Source of the DNA: Thecaphora thlaspeos
Taxonomy: Eukaryota; Basidiomycota; Ustilaginomycetes; Urocystidales; Glomosporiaceae
Reading direction: 5' to 3'
Assembly: GCA_900291925.1 (NCBI GenBank)
Contig: UWYS01000001.1
Span: 1,650,325-1,714,324 of the forward strand
Length of the DNA stretch: 64,000 bases
This document shows, piece by piece, positions 12,403-22,474 of the stretch. Both the position numbers and the translations under genes were made by a program. Position 1 is the stretch's first letter, and each line of letters begins with the position of its first letter. The notes below the pieces were generated by a model. That model made no database searches and was not told the origin of the DNA. It saw only the letters and a program-made list of their open reading frames with translations.

Positions 12403-14392
12403 GACTAGGGCGATGGTGATGGCGGTGTGACGATTGCCTAGCGCGGAGGCGATGAGAGTAGAGTGAGATCGGTGGATAGATCAGCACAAGTGGCGCGGGA
12501 TGGTGCAGAGCGCCGGTGATGGTGGTGGTGGTGAAGGTGGTGGCGGAGACGGTGTTCAGGTGGTGGTGGTGGTGGTGCTGGTGCTGGCGACAATGTCGTT
12601 CGAGCGACGGACGGCAGGCTTGGTCTGGTCTGAGCGGAGGCTACGCAGGCAGATCTCGAGTCGTGTGCAAGCCACAAAGGTCGGCGCCTCTCTCCTGACT
12701 CAAGCAGCTGACCCGCTACAATTGGGATCCGGCTGAACCGAGATCGGAAGGGGCGGCGGCGGCGCCTAGGGCTTGGCGGCGGAAGAAGTGCGCCACGAAG
12801 GAGTGGAGAGATTTCTCAAAGGGGAGATGGAGAGCCAGGGCTAGGGCGAGGGAGAGGAGCGCAAGGGTGGTTGGAGATGGCAAGTGCCCGAGCGGAGGTG
12901 TGCGGTGCGAAAGGGCAAATGAAGTGGTGCGATGGCGATGGCCAGAGAGGTGGTGATGATGGTGGCGATGGCCGTGGCGGGCGTGGTAAGGCGGTTGGCG
13001 CGCTGGGGCTGGGCAGGCGGCCCGGCGCTTGTCTCTGGCGGCCCCTGCCGCGGGAGGGCCGCGCGCCCTTGGCCCCTCGAAAATCCGTGGGCGGCCAAGC
13101 AGGCAGGCGGCCAAGCGGGCAGGCAAGGCAAGGCAGGCACGATTTTCGAGTCGGGCCCACCTGCCGCCTGTTGAAATCCTGCTACGCAAAAGTGACCCGG
13201 ATCGACAGTTAGTAGCTAGGTTTGATATTTCCAACACTTCCCCTCAAATCTAGCTCTCTTACTGGAGCAATCTCTGTGTGTGCGTGTCTGCATGCGTGTC
13301 TGCCCTGCTGCCTATCGTGGCGTCTTCGGGCTCTCTGGAGGGGCAAGATTGGATTCGAACGTGCACTCGGATTGGCGCGTTGCAGGGGCCATTTCGTCGG
13401 CTCTCAACTGCAATTTTGGGCTCATAACCTATTACTTTGTGCGCTTGCGAGGGGTCGGACTGCGTCGAGCAGACGTCGATTTGCGAGAGGAGTGGAATGG
13501 GATTGTTACGTAGCATGAACGAGGCGTCAGGAAGAAGCCTTTATATACATGCAGAATCGGTTTGGGGACGAAGAAAAGGTGAAAAGTTTTGTGCAAAGTT
13601 CTAGGGGACAATTCGAGCTGCGTAGGGGTTCGAGACACGATTTGAGGGACTGTCTTAAGTGCGTCGGGCTGTGTCGGTCGTCGGTCCATATTCCAACACC
13701 GCTGCCGTTGCATCATCGATGAGTCGAGAATTCAAGCCGCAAGATTTCCGCCAGCCGTCGCCTCCGAAATCGCCCCCTTTCCCCCGCAAGAGGCGAGGGA
13801 AGCTGGCCACAGGGACGCAAGTCGGGCCGGGCCCGGCCAGCGAACCTCGACGTCGTCGTTCGGTCGGAGCTGGCCTGAACGCCTGCTTCCCTTTCTCTAT
13901 GGATCGGCCACTTCCTGTGTGCCGTTGGCAGGGCCCGCACGCCCTTCCGTGCTGCCTTGCTGACTCACCGTAACGCATCCCGCAAGCAAAGTAACCTTCC
14001 AAGTCGCCATCCGTCCGGTGGGCCGTCCGTCCGCTGGCCGTCCGTCGACGCGATTCCGTCCTCGCGCGCACGCTCTAGCGTCTTGCTCCCACCCTCGACG
14101 GCCAGCGAGACGGATGGCGATACCTGCAGAGCTCATCGCAAGCCTTTACACACACGCACATGCAGACACACACTCACACGCAGCACCACACTGGCGGATT
14201 GAGCTACCGGGAGATGGGAGACAGAGACGGATCAAAGACTTCAAAACATCTTCATACAAAAGAGTGTGTTGTAAATGAACGAGCGAAGGGAAACGGCCGA
14301 AAGCGACGATTACACAAAGACACCGTCTACGGAGCAGCGACGAGAATCGGGATCACCCCTTGGTAGCACGCTGGCAAGCTGTGTCCTTGGGT
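12403..14392. other. Long intergenic region upstream of RSP5
   Basis: Two kilobases without a supportable gene. A GGT/GGTGA-rich stretch lies at about 12515-12600, G-rich purine sequence to 13050, and short CA-rich repeats near 14145-14190. Frames of 80-140 codons occur on both strands but overlap each other and show no family likeness. Confidence 0.5.
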
Positions 14393-15639
14393 CTAGCGCA
14401 TTCCAGCAAACGTCGTGCCGCCGCCAGTGCCACCGCCAATGCCGCTGTCGACGTTCCTGGGGTTAGGCTGGCCTCCGAAGTAGCCGCTACCACCGTTGGG
14501 GCTAGCAGCGCCGTATTCAGTGGAAGGCTGCCTAGAGCCCAACGAGCCGGGACCAGGGTAAGGGAAACCGGACAAAAGCCCGGTGTAGTGGCCCGTGGAG
14601 TATCGGGCATTGTTGAGCGCCTGTGCGAGCTTGACGTCTTGCAACTGTTCGTCTTGCTGTTCGTTCTTTGCCTTGAGGTCAGCCAAGGTCTTTCAGTACC
14701 TCCTGAGCTTCTTCCCCATTAAATCCTCGGTGAGGTCGTGGCCCACCATGAGGCCGAGGCCCACCAGGCCGTGGCCGATCTTGGTGGGCAAATCGGAGCC
14801 ACGGCCACGAGGGTTCTGAAGGCTCTGAGGGTTCCGAGGTTCTTGCTCGCCGCCGTTCATCCCTTTGCCGTTGTGGTTCTTGTCAGTGGGATGCTCGCGG
14901 AAAGTGCCACTTTCATGCTGAAGCTGGTGGGCAGAGGTGACCTTGCCATTGTGGTCGAGTTCAGCAGGCAGCTCGGGGGAAGAGGCGCTGTCATGATGCT
15001 GCTGGTGGCCAGAGCCGGTCTCGCCGGTATGTATCGGGTGTCCGCGAACCGTTCCACCCTGTCCGATGTGGTGATCATCAAGATTGCTGACCGTCTGGTG
15101 GCGGAGTGCGGGGTTAACCCAAGACTCGCCCAGTTCGGCGTCCTCTTTGACTTTCTTGGTGGGGTAGAAGACTATTGTACCCCTTGAGTTAGAGCTAATG
15201 TAGTCGGGGGCGTTGTACATCTTGACACCCTGTCTGGCACCATGGGACCCCATCTTGCTTTCGGTCGAGGCAGGTTCTGAACAGGGTAGACGAAGTGGGC
15301 GTTCAGAGATGGGCCCCGGATATCGACAAGCCATAGGGAAACATTGGGCACCGGCACGAGGCCAGGAGAGGGTGGTCGTCTCTGGTACTCATCTGTCTTC
15401 TTTGCAGTCGCTAACTCATCGAGGGTGCCCTCGATCCTGTGGACGATCGTCTTGACGGACTGCTGAGTCTCAGTAATTACCTCACCCGGGCCTCGCCTTT
15501 GAAGGTCTCGAAGCTCGTCGGTGGATCTCTTGAGTTGTTGGGGGCGGATCTTCGAGGCAAATCCGTGGACCGAGATCGGCGCCGCCGCTACGACTTCAAG
15601 GGCGGAAGTAACGAACCAGAAGAGGAAGGTTGTTTTCAT
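14393..15639 (-). CDS. Predicted secreted low-complexity protein, interrupted by an in-frame TGA
   Basis: Starts at an ATG at 15639 with a signal-peptide-like N-terminus (MKTTFLFWF then a hydrophobic stretch ending VVAAAP). Exon 1 reads to a GTGAGG donor, exon end 15486, phase 1; the best phase-matched acceptor puts exon 2 at 15276, but the stretch between also looks partly coding, so this junction is uncertain. Exon 2 encodes a His/Gln/Ser-rich region and runs open to a TGA at 14695..14693, then resumes in the same frame for about 100 codons (QQDEQLQDVK, then Gly/Pro-rich) to a stop at 14393. No intron length that removes the TGA keeps the frame. No family recognised. It may be a read-through gene, a decaying gene, or carry a sequence error. 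Confidence 0.5.
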
Positions 15640-16845
15640 GGCGATGTCGCGGAGAGAAGCGGCTGATGGTGGGGTGAAGATGAGTGGATATCTCTTGTGG
15701 ACACAAGAGCGTTAGAGGGGAAAGAGAGTGATGAGGCGGTGGGGGGAGGGGGATGGGGATCAAAGGAGAAATAGGCAAGTTGTCAGGCCTTGTATCCTCC
15801 TGCTCGAGCTTGTCCCTCCGTCGTGCCGACCAAACCTTTATCTCGACTGTTCTGAGGGTCTGCAACGTATCTTCGGCATCAGCCTAGAGCAACCCGTGTC
15901 CGAACAATTGGTTGTGATGAGAGGGTGATGAGGGAAAGTGGTGGGGGTTCTCCGCCGTGACATGCAGAAATTTCCCAGACCGTCCCTACGTGTCATCATC
16001 ATGGCAAATGACAAGGTGGGCATCGAAATGACGACCGAGGAGAATAAAACTGCGGCGCTACGCTCAGGGGGAGAAAGTCTTCCTTTGCCGTTAGGCTCCA
16101 TAGGGGCTCAAAAGGGCCAAGTACCGCAATTTTCCGGACAGGGCAACGCGGGGAAATGTTTGTAGCAAGACGTTGCCCAAATCAGGCTGCTCCAATGCGA
16201 GGTTGGCTTGACGAGGTAGAATATGCGAAGCAACCTGAGGCAGCTCGTTGCTGGCTTGGCGATGAAGCCGAGGACCTTGTTCCGATGTTAGGTCGCCGCC
16301 AGCGGGCCTCCTCGCCGAAGCGTGGTGGGAGCGTGAGGAAATGCCAAAGTGCGGACGGAAGGGTACGGTATGCGCTGTCCGGTTGTGTGGCTTCTCTCGT
16401 CTTCTACGCCATGCGCTCGCTCTATTCTGCTGCAGCTCTGCGCAGAGGCTCGTGGCGCTTGAATGTGGCGAAGTGGGTGTGCTTACCCGTGACGATGGTA
16501 GGCGGCTCGGCTGTGGGTGGCCCGCTGCACTGTCCACTCGGCCGGGTGAGGTCGGCCCAGCGGCGGGGCGGCTGAGGTTGGGAGGGCGCCGCGCTTTTTT
16601 TCCGCGCGCCGCCCGGCCTGCGCCTGCATCCTTCTCGACCTTCCACCTTCCACCTTCGACCCTCGCTCGACCTCGCCTGCTCTCGTCCATCGTTCGTCGT
16701 CCATCGCCCACCGTTCGCCCGCATCCGTCTCGCCCAGCTCACGCGCTCCACCAACAACACCGTTACAAACACAGCGCGACATCGCCAACCTGTCCGCTGG
16801 CCTCGCAACCCGGAACCCGCACCGCCTCCCTACAACCCTGCCACC
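15640..16845. other. Divergent promoter region
   Basis: Lies between the starts of the secreted protein (minus) and the Mzm1 fusion (plus) and should hold both promoters. The last 150 bases before the plus-strand ATG are CT-rich, as in leaders elsewhere here. No gene seen. Confidence 0.5.
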
Positions 16846-17958
16846 ATGTCTGTCTCGGCAACACAGCGATCCCGGGCACTCGCCCTCTACAAGCGCCTAG
16901 TCCGCACCTCGAAAAAGACGTTTGAAGGCGATGAGCGCGCAATTGCCGCCTTCGGCCAGGAGATCCGATCCAGGTACCGACAGATGGCAAACGAGGCCGA
17001 CCCGGCAAAGGTTGACGAGGCCCTCTCAATGGGCGACGAGGTCGTCAGTGTCCTGCGACGCAACGTCGTCCAGGGAAAGCTCAACGACGAGGCCAACGCT
17101 TGGAGTGAGTGATGCCGCACCATGGCCGCGTTCGGGAGATAGGGACGTCCCGGAATTCTGCAATCTGACTAAAGTGGACATGTCACTCCTGCTCATCCTT
17201 CTTCCGTGCGGCCCACTCACATAGAGCTGCGTATGACAAAGGACACCGAGCTCGGCACCAACGACAGCATCAAGAAGGCGCGCGAGCAGCAGATGGCCGA
17301 CCTCAAGGCCGGCAAGGGCCCGTCAAGAAGGAGCTGTCGAGAGATGGCCGCCGAGATCAACTCGAACACAATCTTTGGCAGCGGCTCCTCGTCGTCCTCT
17401 TCATCCAGCGGCTCGGCGCGGCCCTTTTCCAGCGCGGCGCTCGGCAGGCGAGCCACCGGTGCCGCCGCCGCTGCCGGCAGCCCCATCCTCAGGGCGGCCT
17501 TCTCGACGACGTCGGCCGCCTTCTTGCGTGACCCGACGGCCGTCGCCGCCACGCCACTTCCACGACCGGCGCCCAAGTTCTCCTCGGTCACGATCCTGGC
17601 TGACGGATCGTCGATCGAGCTGCACACCACCTCGCCGCGCCGGCTGACTCGCCTGACGCGAGACCAGACCAACCACCCGCTGTGGAACCCGGGCCAGGAG
17701 CGCAAGGTCGGCGGCGATGCGGGAGACGACAGCGGCAGGCTCTGCAGGTTCCGCAGGAGGTTCGGAGACAATGAGACTGCTGCGCCGTCGTCGGGATCGA
17801 TGCAGGGACGCAAGGGTGCCGCTGCCGCCGCCAACAAGAACGGCGACGTCTCGTTCGGCCAGGACGACCTCGACTGGATGAGCGTCGGCGGTCGAGAAGC
17901 ACGCGCTGGTTCGGCCATGCAGGCAAAGAAGGCTGCCAAGGGCAAGGGCAAGAAGTGA
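16846..17958 (+). CDS. Fusion of complex III assembly factor Mzm1 (LYR) with mitochondrial ribosomal protein bL31m
   Basis: Exons 16846..17104 and 17225..17958 (GTGAGT / ATAG, phase 1); 330 residues. The first part is an LYR-motif protein (RALALYKRLVR, later RNVVQGKLNDEAN, then TKDTELGTNDSIKKA), the pattern of Mzm1/LYRM7, which stabilises the Rieske protein during complex III assembly. Without any stop the frame runs through a Ser-rich linker and a second presequence-like stretch (RAAFSTTSAAFLRD) into the bL31m motif of the mitochondrial large ribosomal subunit: SSVTILADGSSIELHTTSPR, RLTRDQTNHPLWNPGQ, RRFG. In other fungi these are separate genes. Either a true fusion, a precursor cleaved in mitochondria, or overlapping transcripts with bL31m starting at an internal Met near 17344. 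Confidence 0.8.
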
Positions 17959-18824
17959 TCGCAACGATGGTCTGAGCCATCATGTCGGATCCTGTACCAT
18001 TGCTGTCCTGCTCCCCCCCGCTCCGGCATGTCGTTACTAGAACCTTGACCATGCCAGCCTTTTGACCATCTGACCGTCTGTGTGCAAGGAGATGGCCGCA
18101 GCAGCAGCGCCCTCACGACCTCGACCATGATACGAGCAGCGCTGGTGGCAGAATTGCGTCACCTCTCTGTGCGGTCGCCCGGCTTACGCATCGTCGCGGT
18201 GGCATCTTCCAGGCTGACCGGGTGCTTAGCGTCTCCGGCGAGCACAAGCTGAGCCGCCGTCATCGCGTTGACCACGCTGAGCGGGTTTCCCTCTATCCAT
18301 AGAATCTGAACCTTGAACGTGTGCGTTCGCGATTGAGAGAGAACGGAATCGAGCGAGGAGAAAAGAGAAGGGTCGAGAAGAAGTGCGCTGGGAAAAGGGA
18401 CGAGGGTGTGTGAAGATGTGGCCGGGCCAGTCTGGTCATGTCGGTCTGCCAAGAAGTCTCTTCTCTAGCGTTTGGACGTGTCCAGAGCGTCCAGAGTGGA
18501 AGGAGGGGACGGTCTCGCGCATCAGAACAGAGTCCTCAGGACCAGGATCGTCACTCTCGTCCCGCCGTTCTTGAGGGGAACCTTGGTCTCAAGGCGCATC
18601 TTCCCCAATACTCCATAATCGTACCTTACGATGCTTCAATAACCGCTTCGGCGACGAGGAACACAAAAGCACAGGCAAGAGAAAGAGTGTTGATCGCTCT
18701 ACTGCTGTTGAATTCTGCATCGTTTCGGCGTGTACGCTTCCTAACGACCGGAGACCTACCGACCTGGTCATCTCTGTTGAACCAGGGGGGGGGGGGTTTC
18801 CAGTTCCCTTGCTCTGAACAAATC
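17959..18824. other. Convergent intergenic stretch with a gene relic
   Basis: Between two convergent genes. Apart from the serine dehydratase relic listed separately and a G run at about 18785-18796, nothing is seen. Confidence 0.5.
18186..18311 (-). pseudogene. Relic of L-serine dehydratase C-terminal exon
   Basis: Read on the minus strand, this stretch translates as VQILWIEGNPLSVVNAMTAA and then QLVLAGDAKHPVSLEDATATMR. It aligns without gaps to the fourth exon of the intact serine dehydratase 10 kb downstream ([42 protein letters not shown]). The Fe-S cysteine is replaced by Trp, and no upstream or downstream exons are found nearby, since another gene begins 500 bases away. It is therefore a dead fragment of a duplicated copy. 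The frame is still open and ends at 18159. Confidence 0.8.
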
Positions 18825-19275
18825 TTACTCCTGTTCCGTCAATGCGGACGAAAGTCTCTCTCGGTTCTTGAGGATCTGCTCCTTCTTGCGTGCGATGAGC
18901 TCGAGCTGGCGTCCCTCGAGTCCGTGCAGGTAGTATCCTAGTCCTCCAAACGCCGTCATCAGCATCGCGTGACCTCCCAAGTCTGTACGTCACGCAGAGG
19001 TTCAAGATAGACAGGGTGAGATGATGTTAGTCAGAGCGTTCGCTATGGGTGATATCCGGGATCGAGAGCGGGGGAAGAGAGGGCCATTCCGTGTCCGTGC
19101 GATCTTGGCTTTGGCCTGGGATCGTCATGTCTCCTTCAGGATGGAGCAGGACAGCATGAAGAGGTTCGACCCCTCGAAACTCACTGTCAAAGATGTTCCT
19201 CTTTTGCAGCCCGAGCGCATAGCATCGGGTGAGGAAACCGAGTCCAGCGTATCCGAGAACGCTTCTGACGACCAT
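18825..19275 (-). CDS. Small mitochondrial membrane protein, complex I accessory-subunit-like
   Basis: Two exons, 19275..19185 and 18982..18825, 82 residues; the second exon is too short to stand out as an open frame. The N-terminus MVVRSVLGYAGLGFLTRCYA is followed by LGLQKRNIFDN, then GGHAMLMTAFGGLGYYLHGL, then a basic helix ELIARKKEQILKNRE. This layout (short hydrophobic helix, Gly/Tyr-rich second helix, charged tail) resembles small fungal complex I accessory proteins of the NDUFC2 type. The family call is by resemblance and is tentative; the gene itself is well supported by splice phase and the amphipathic tail. Confidence 0.72.
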
Positions 19276-19755
19276 CGTTGTTCAAGTTCTGTGTATGTCG
19301 CTGCGTGTTCGTCCCGTTGTGTGAGGCTTTCTTTCCTGTGCCAGGTCGTTTGGAGTGTGCTAGAGCTGCGCGTGTGGAAGTGTGCGTGTGGATGCGTGTG
19401 TGTGTGTGGTGGTGTAGGATGCGATAAGGGGAGGGGCAGATTTAGGCGGTGATGGGTGAGGATCGCAAAGGATTGATGGCAACAGCGGCGGCGGCGGTCT
19501 ATGTAGAAGCTGGCTCGCTTTCAGGCAGGCCCACACACGTGACGCTCGACATTTTATCCCGCGCGAAAAAACCCGAGGGCCGGCACAGGCTGGCTGCGAA
19601 GAAGACGTAGAGACCAACACTGCCATATCACTCTGCTACGCTACTGCACGCGAACACAACTACATGGCGGGAGAAAAGCCCCGAGGGACGACGTACGGAA
19701 GAGCAGAACGGAGGCCAACTCAGGAAGGCGCCCAGGAAGACGAATCGCTCGTCGC
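19276..19755. other. Intergenic between two minus-strand genes
   Basis: Holds the promoter of the small mitochondrial gene and the 3' flank of the ERI1-type gene. A GT-rich microsatellite (GTGTG repeats) lies at about 19378-19412. No gene seen. Confidence 0.5.
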
Positions 19756-21337
19756 CTACGAAGTCGTGGTGGTGGCGGCCGCTGCGCCAGCCCCGAGCTT
19801 AGCGTCGTCCTCGGGAGGGAACCTCCAGTCCACCACGCCAACCACCCGGCCCATGAAGCGCCATCGCTTCTCCACGCGATCCGTTCGGATGTTGGGGACA
19901 AGACAAGTCTGTTCCATCTTGGCCGCCTTCTCCGCGCTCCTGCGTGAGGGGCCGCGCGCCGGCGCCGGCGCCGACGGGGCTGCTGATACCTCTGCTACTT
20001 CTGCTGCTTCTGCCTCTGCTTTAACCTCTGCTTCTGCCGCGTCTACCTGCTCGGCTGCGTTCCCCTGTCCCGCCTCGTCGACGTTGCGGTGAAAGAGGAT
20101 CTCCTCCCCGCGCGACATGGCGGCGATCCTGCGACCAAGCTCGATGACGAGGCGGGCGACGTTGCACGTGTCGTCCAGTCCGCAGTGCTCGCGGCCCTCA
20201 AAGGCGCCGAGGCCGAGCAGCTCGAGAAGGCCCTTGAGCGAAAGATCCTGCTTGGTTAGGCTGCCAGCGGTCAGGGTGGGCCGCACGCTTGTCGCCGAGG
20301 CGCCGGACCGCGACTGACCCGAGGGCGCCGCAACGACCTGGAAGCCGTCGTCGCCGCCGAACTCGACCTGGGTCTGCACGAGCTCAGGGTGGCTCGCCTT
20401 GGTCTTCCTGGCGGCCTTGGCGGCCCTCGTTAAGTAGTCAACCTCCCAGTCGAACAGCGCAGATATGCCCTTGCGAATGTCGACGAGGGGCCCACGGAGG
20501 AAGAGGGGCGGGGCGCCGAAGTGGATGCGATCGTTGCGGCCCGAGATCCAGCACTGCTTGATGACAAAGTCGCGAAGGTCGTGCGGGCCGTGGGTAACCC
20601 AGGTGACGCCGGAGCGCAGGCGCTGGTCGATGAGCTGCGAGAGGCCCTGCTCGCCGGGCGGCTTGAGCTTGAGAAGGTCGTGCTTCCTGAGAAAGTCGTA
20701 GAAGCGGACCACCACCTCGGTCCACAGCGGGGCCTGGTGGACCTGCTCCTGCGAGATGCCAGTCAGGTCCTTGCAGAATTGGCTCAGCTTCGGTCGCCAG
20801 GCCGGGCGGACGTAGGACTGGAAGGTATCTTTGATCTCGAGCGCGCTGCAGTCCTCGTTCCACTGGAGAAGCACGACGGGGAATTCGATGACTGGCGATG
20901 GTCGTGCGAAGCGTGGACGTAGTGAGACAAAGAGGTCAGTGAGGGGAGCAGGAAAGAACGAGGCCTCGAGCACCAGCCTTGTGTGTGATGAGGGCGAGCC
21001 GCAACTTACTCTCGTTCGGGTAGTCGTAGTTTGTGATCTTGGCCGAGTAGTAGGCGCCGGGCGAGCCGACAGGCGGGCCTCGATCGTCATAGCCGTAGCG
21101 CCGTGTCACTTCACAAGTCGCCTCAACGTCTAGGACGAGAAACGAGTCGTGCTCGGGGGTCCAGCGAGGGGGCGGGGTGCGCTCCTGCTGGTCGAGGCGG
21201 CCATCGTTGTGGTGACTGGACGAGGCGCGGGCCTTTCTGAGGCGCTGCCTCAGCTGGGGCTTCACACCCTTGCTGTCGAGGCTTAGCTTGCTGAGCTCTT
21301 CGCGGAGCTCATAGACCTTCAGAGCGGCTGCTGTCAT
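19756..21337 (-). CDS. ERI1-type 3'-5' exoribonuclease with SAP domain
   Basis: Exons 21337..21010 and 20891..19756 (GTAAGT / CAG, phase 1); 487 residues. An N-terminal SAP-like helix pair (VYELREELSKLSLDSKGVKP) precedes a DEDDh exonuclease fold: FLVLDVEATC gives the first Asp and Glu, the splice junction restores PNEIIEFPVVLLQW, THGPHDLRDF gives the next Asp, and EHCGLDDTCNVARL supplies the catalytic His and last Asp. ERI1/3'hExo enzymes trim histone mRNA, 5.8S rRNA and small RNAs. The C-terminal 130 residues are Ala/Glu-rich and family-specific. SAP plus DEDDh matches the animal and fission-yeast Eri1 layout. Confidence 0.92.
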
Positions 21338-22474
21338 GTGCCGCGGCGGAGGAGGCGGTAGTGTGGCTGATGGTGCAGGTGAGGATGGTGGGTTGACTTC
21401 GTTGTTGCCGCTGCTGCTGCTGCTGAAGGAGGAGACGTCAAGATGGACGACTCCCTTGCATCACTCCGAGGCTGCAGCGATCCGGGCAGGAAGACGAGGG
21501 GGGGAGAGCCTATGGAGCGGAGCCAGCTTCTTCAGGAGCGGGCAGCGCGAGAACGTAAGGAGGGATCCGTGCTGGATCGAAAAAGGTGGTGGCAGTCGAT
21601 CGGCAAAAGGCCTGGGAAGAGGGAGAGGGTGGCTAAGAGCAAGGTCGCCCAGCGAGGAAGACTACAAGGATGGATGCAGGATGGGAAAAGAACGCCGGCG
21701 GTAGATCAAGAGAGGCGCTATCGCGGACCTCTGATTCAGACCATAGGGACCCGCCGGTGGGTGACGATAACTGCAGGCAACAATGCGCAAGAGCTTCGCT
21801 GTGCGGCTTTGCCGCTGCTGCTTCTTCTGCCGCTGCTGCTGCTCTGCTGCTGCTGCTGCTGCTGCTGCTTCCTCGCCCGATAGGCACTCGTCCGGCGACG
21901 GCAACGGCGGAGTCGGCTAGATCCGAGCTGGAGCCTCTCTGACTGGCGGGCTGTGTCGGAGAGCGTTCAAGTGGCTAAGAGAGCGAGCGGGAGCGGGATT
22001 TCCGAGAGATGAAGTGATGGAGGGACAGGGACAGGGACAGGGAGAACGAGCGCGAGAGGCAGCAAGGGTACGGCGGGACGCAGCGACGATACGAGAGCGA
22101 GGACACGCCGAAAGCGACGCCTGGCCTGCGTCCGCCCGGCCTGACTCCAGGTGCAGAATCATCGGCGGGCAGGCTCGCCGCCAGGGGTGGTGGAGGCTGG
22201 CAGCGCGCTGAGCGTCGGCTCCCTTTTTTTTGCAGCGCCCTTCCCCCATCTCGCTGCTCGGCGATATCTTGCTCGTCGGCCTGCCTTCATCACCGCCACC
22301 GCCAACGCCACTGCCACCACCGTCTTCCATCACTACCACTACCGCGCCTTCACCGTCGCCTCCAAAGCGCACCATCCCGCTGCGCGCCTCGTCACCCCTC
22401 GTTCATCTCTACTCGCGTCGCGCACACACATCCACACGCTTTCGCGCAGCACAGCGCCGGCGTTGCATCACACT
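21338..22474. other. Divergent promoter between ERI1-type and RBM22 genes
   Basis: Contains a CTG-rich run at about 21817-21872 and a short GGGACA repeat near 22023-22041. The last 250 bases before the plus-strand start are CAC/CCA-rich. No gene seen. Confidence 0.5.

Noticed and set aside
13330..13470. Possible tRNA: GTTCGAATCC on the minus strand and GGGCTCATAACC on the plus strand
   Set aside because: The two motifs are on opposite strands and neither has a pairing T-stem or acceptor stem.
13655..14071. Possible gene in the long gap before the secreted protein
   Set aside because: Overlapping frames on both strands, Arg-rich, no motif, no splice-supported extension.
19130..19185. Possible tRNA T-arm (GAGGTTCGACCCCTC)
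   Set aside because: Only a local hairpin; it lies within exon 1 of the small mitochondrial gene read antisense, and no acceptor stem pairs.
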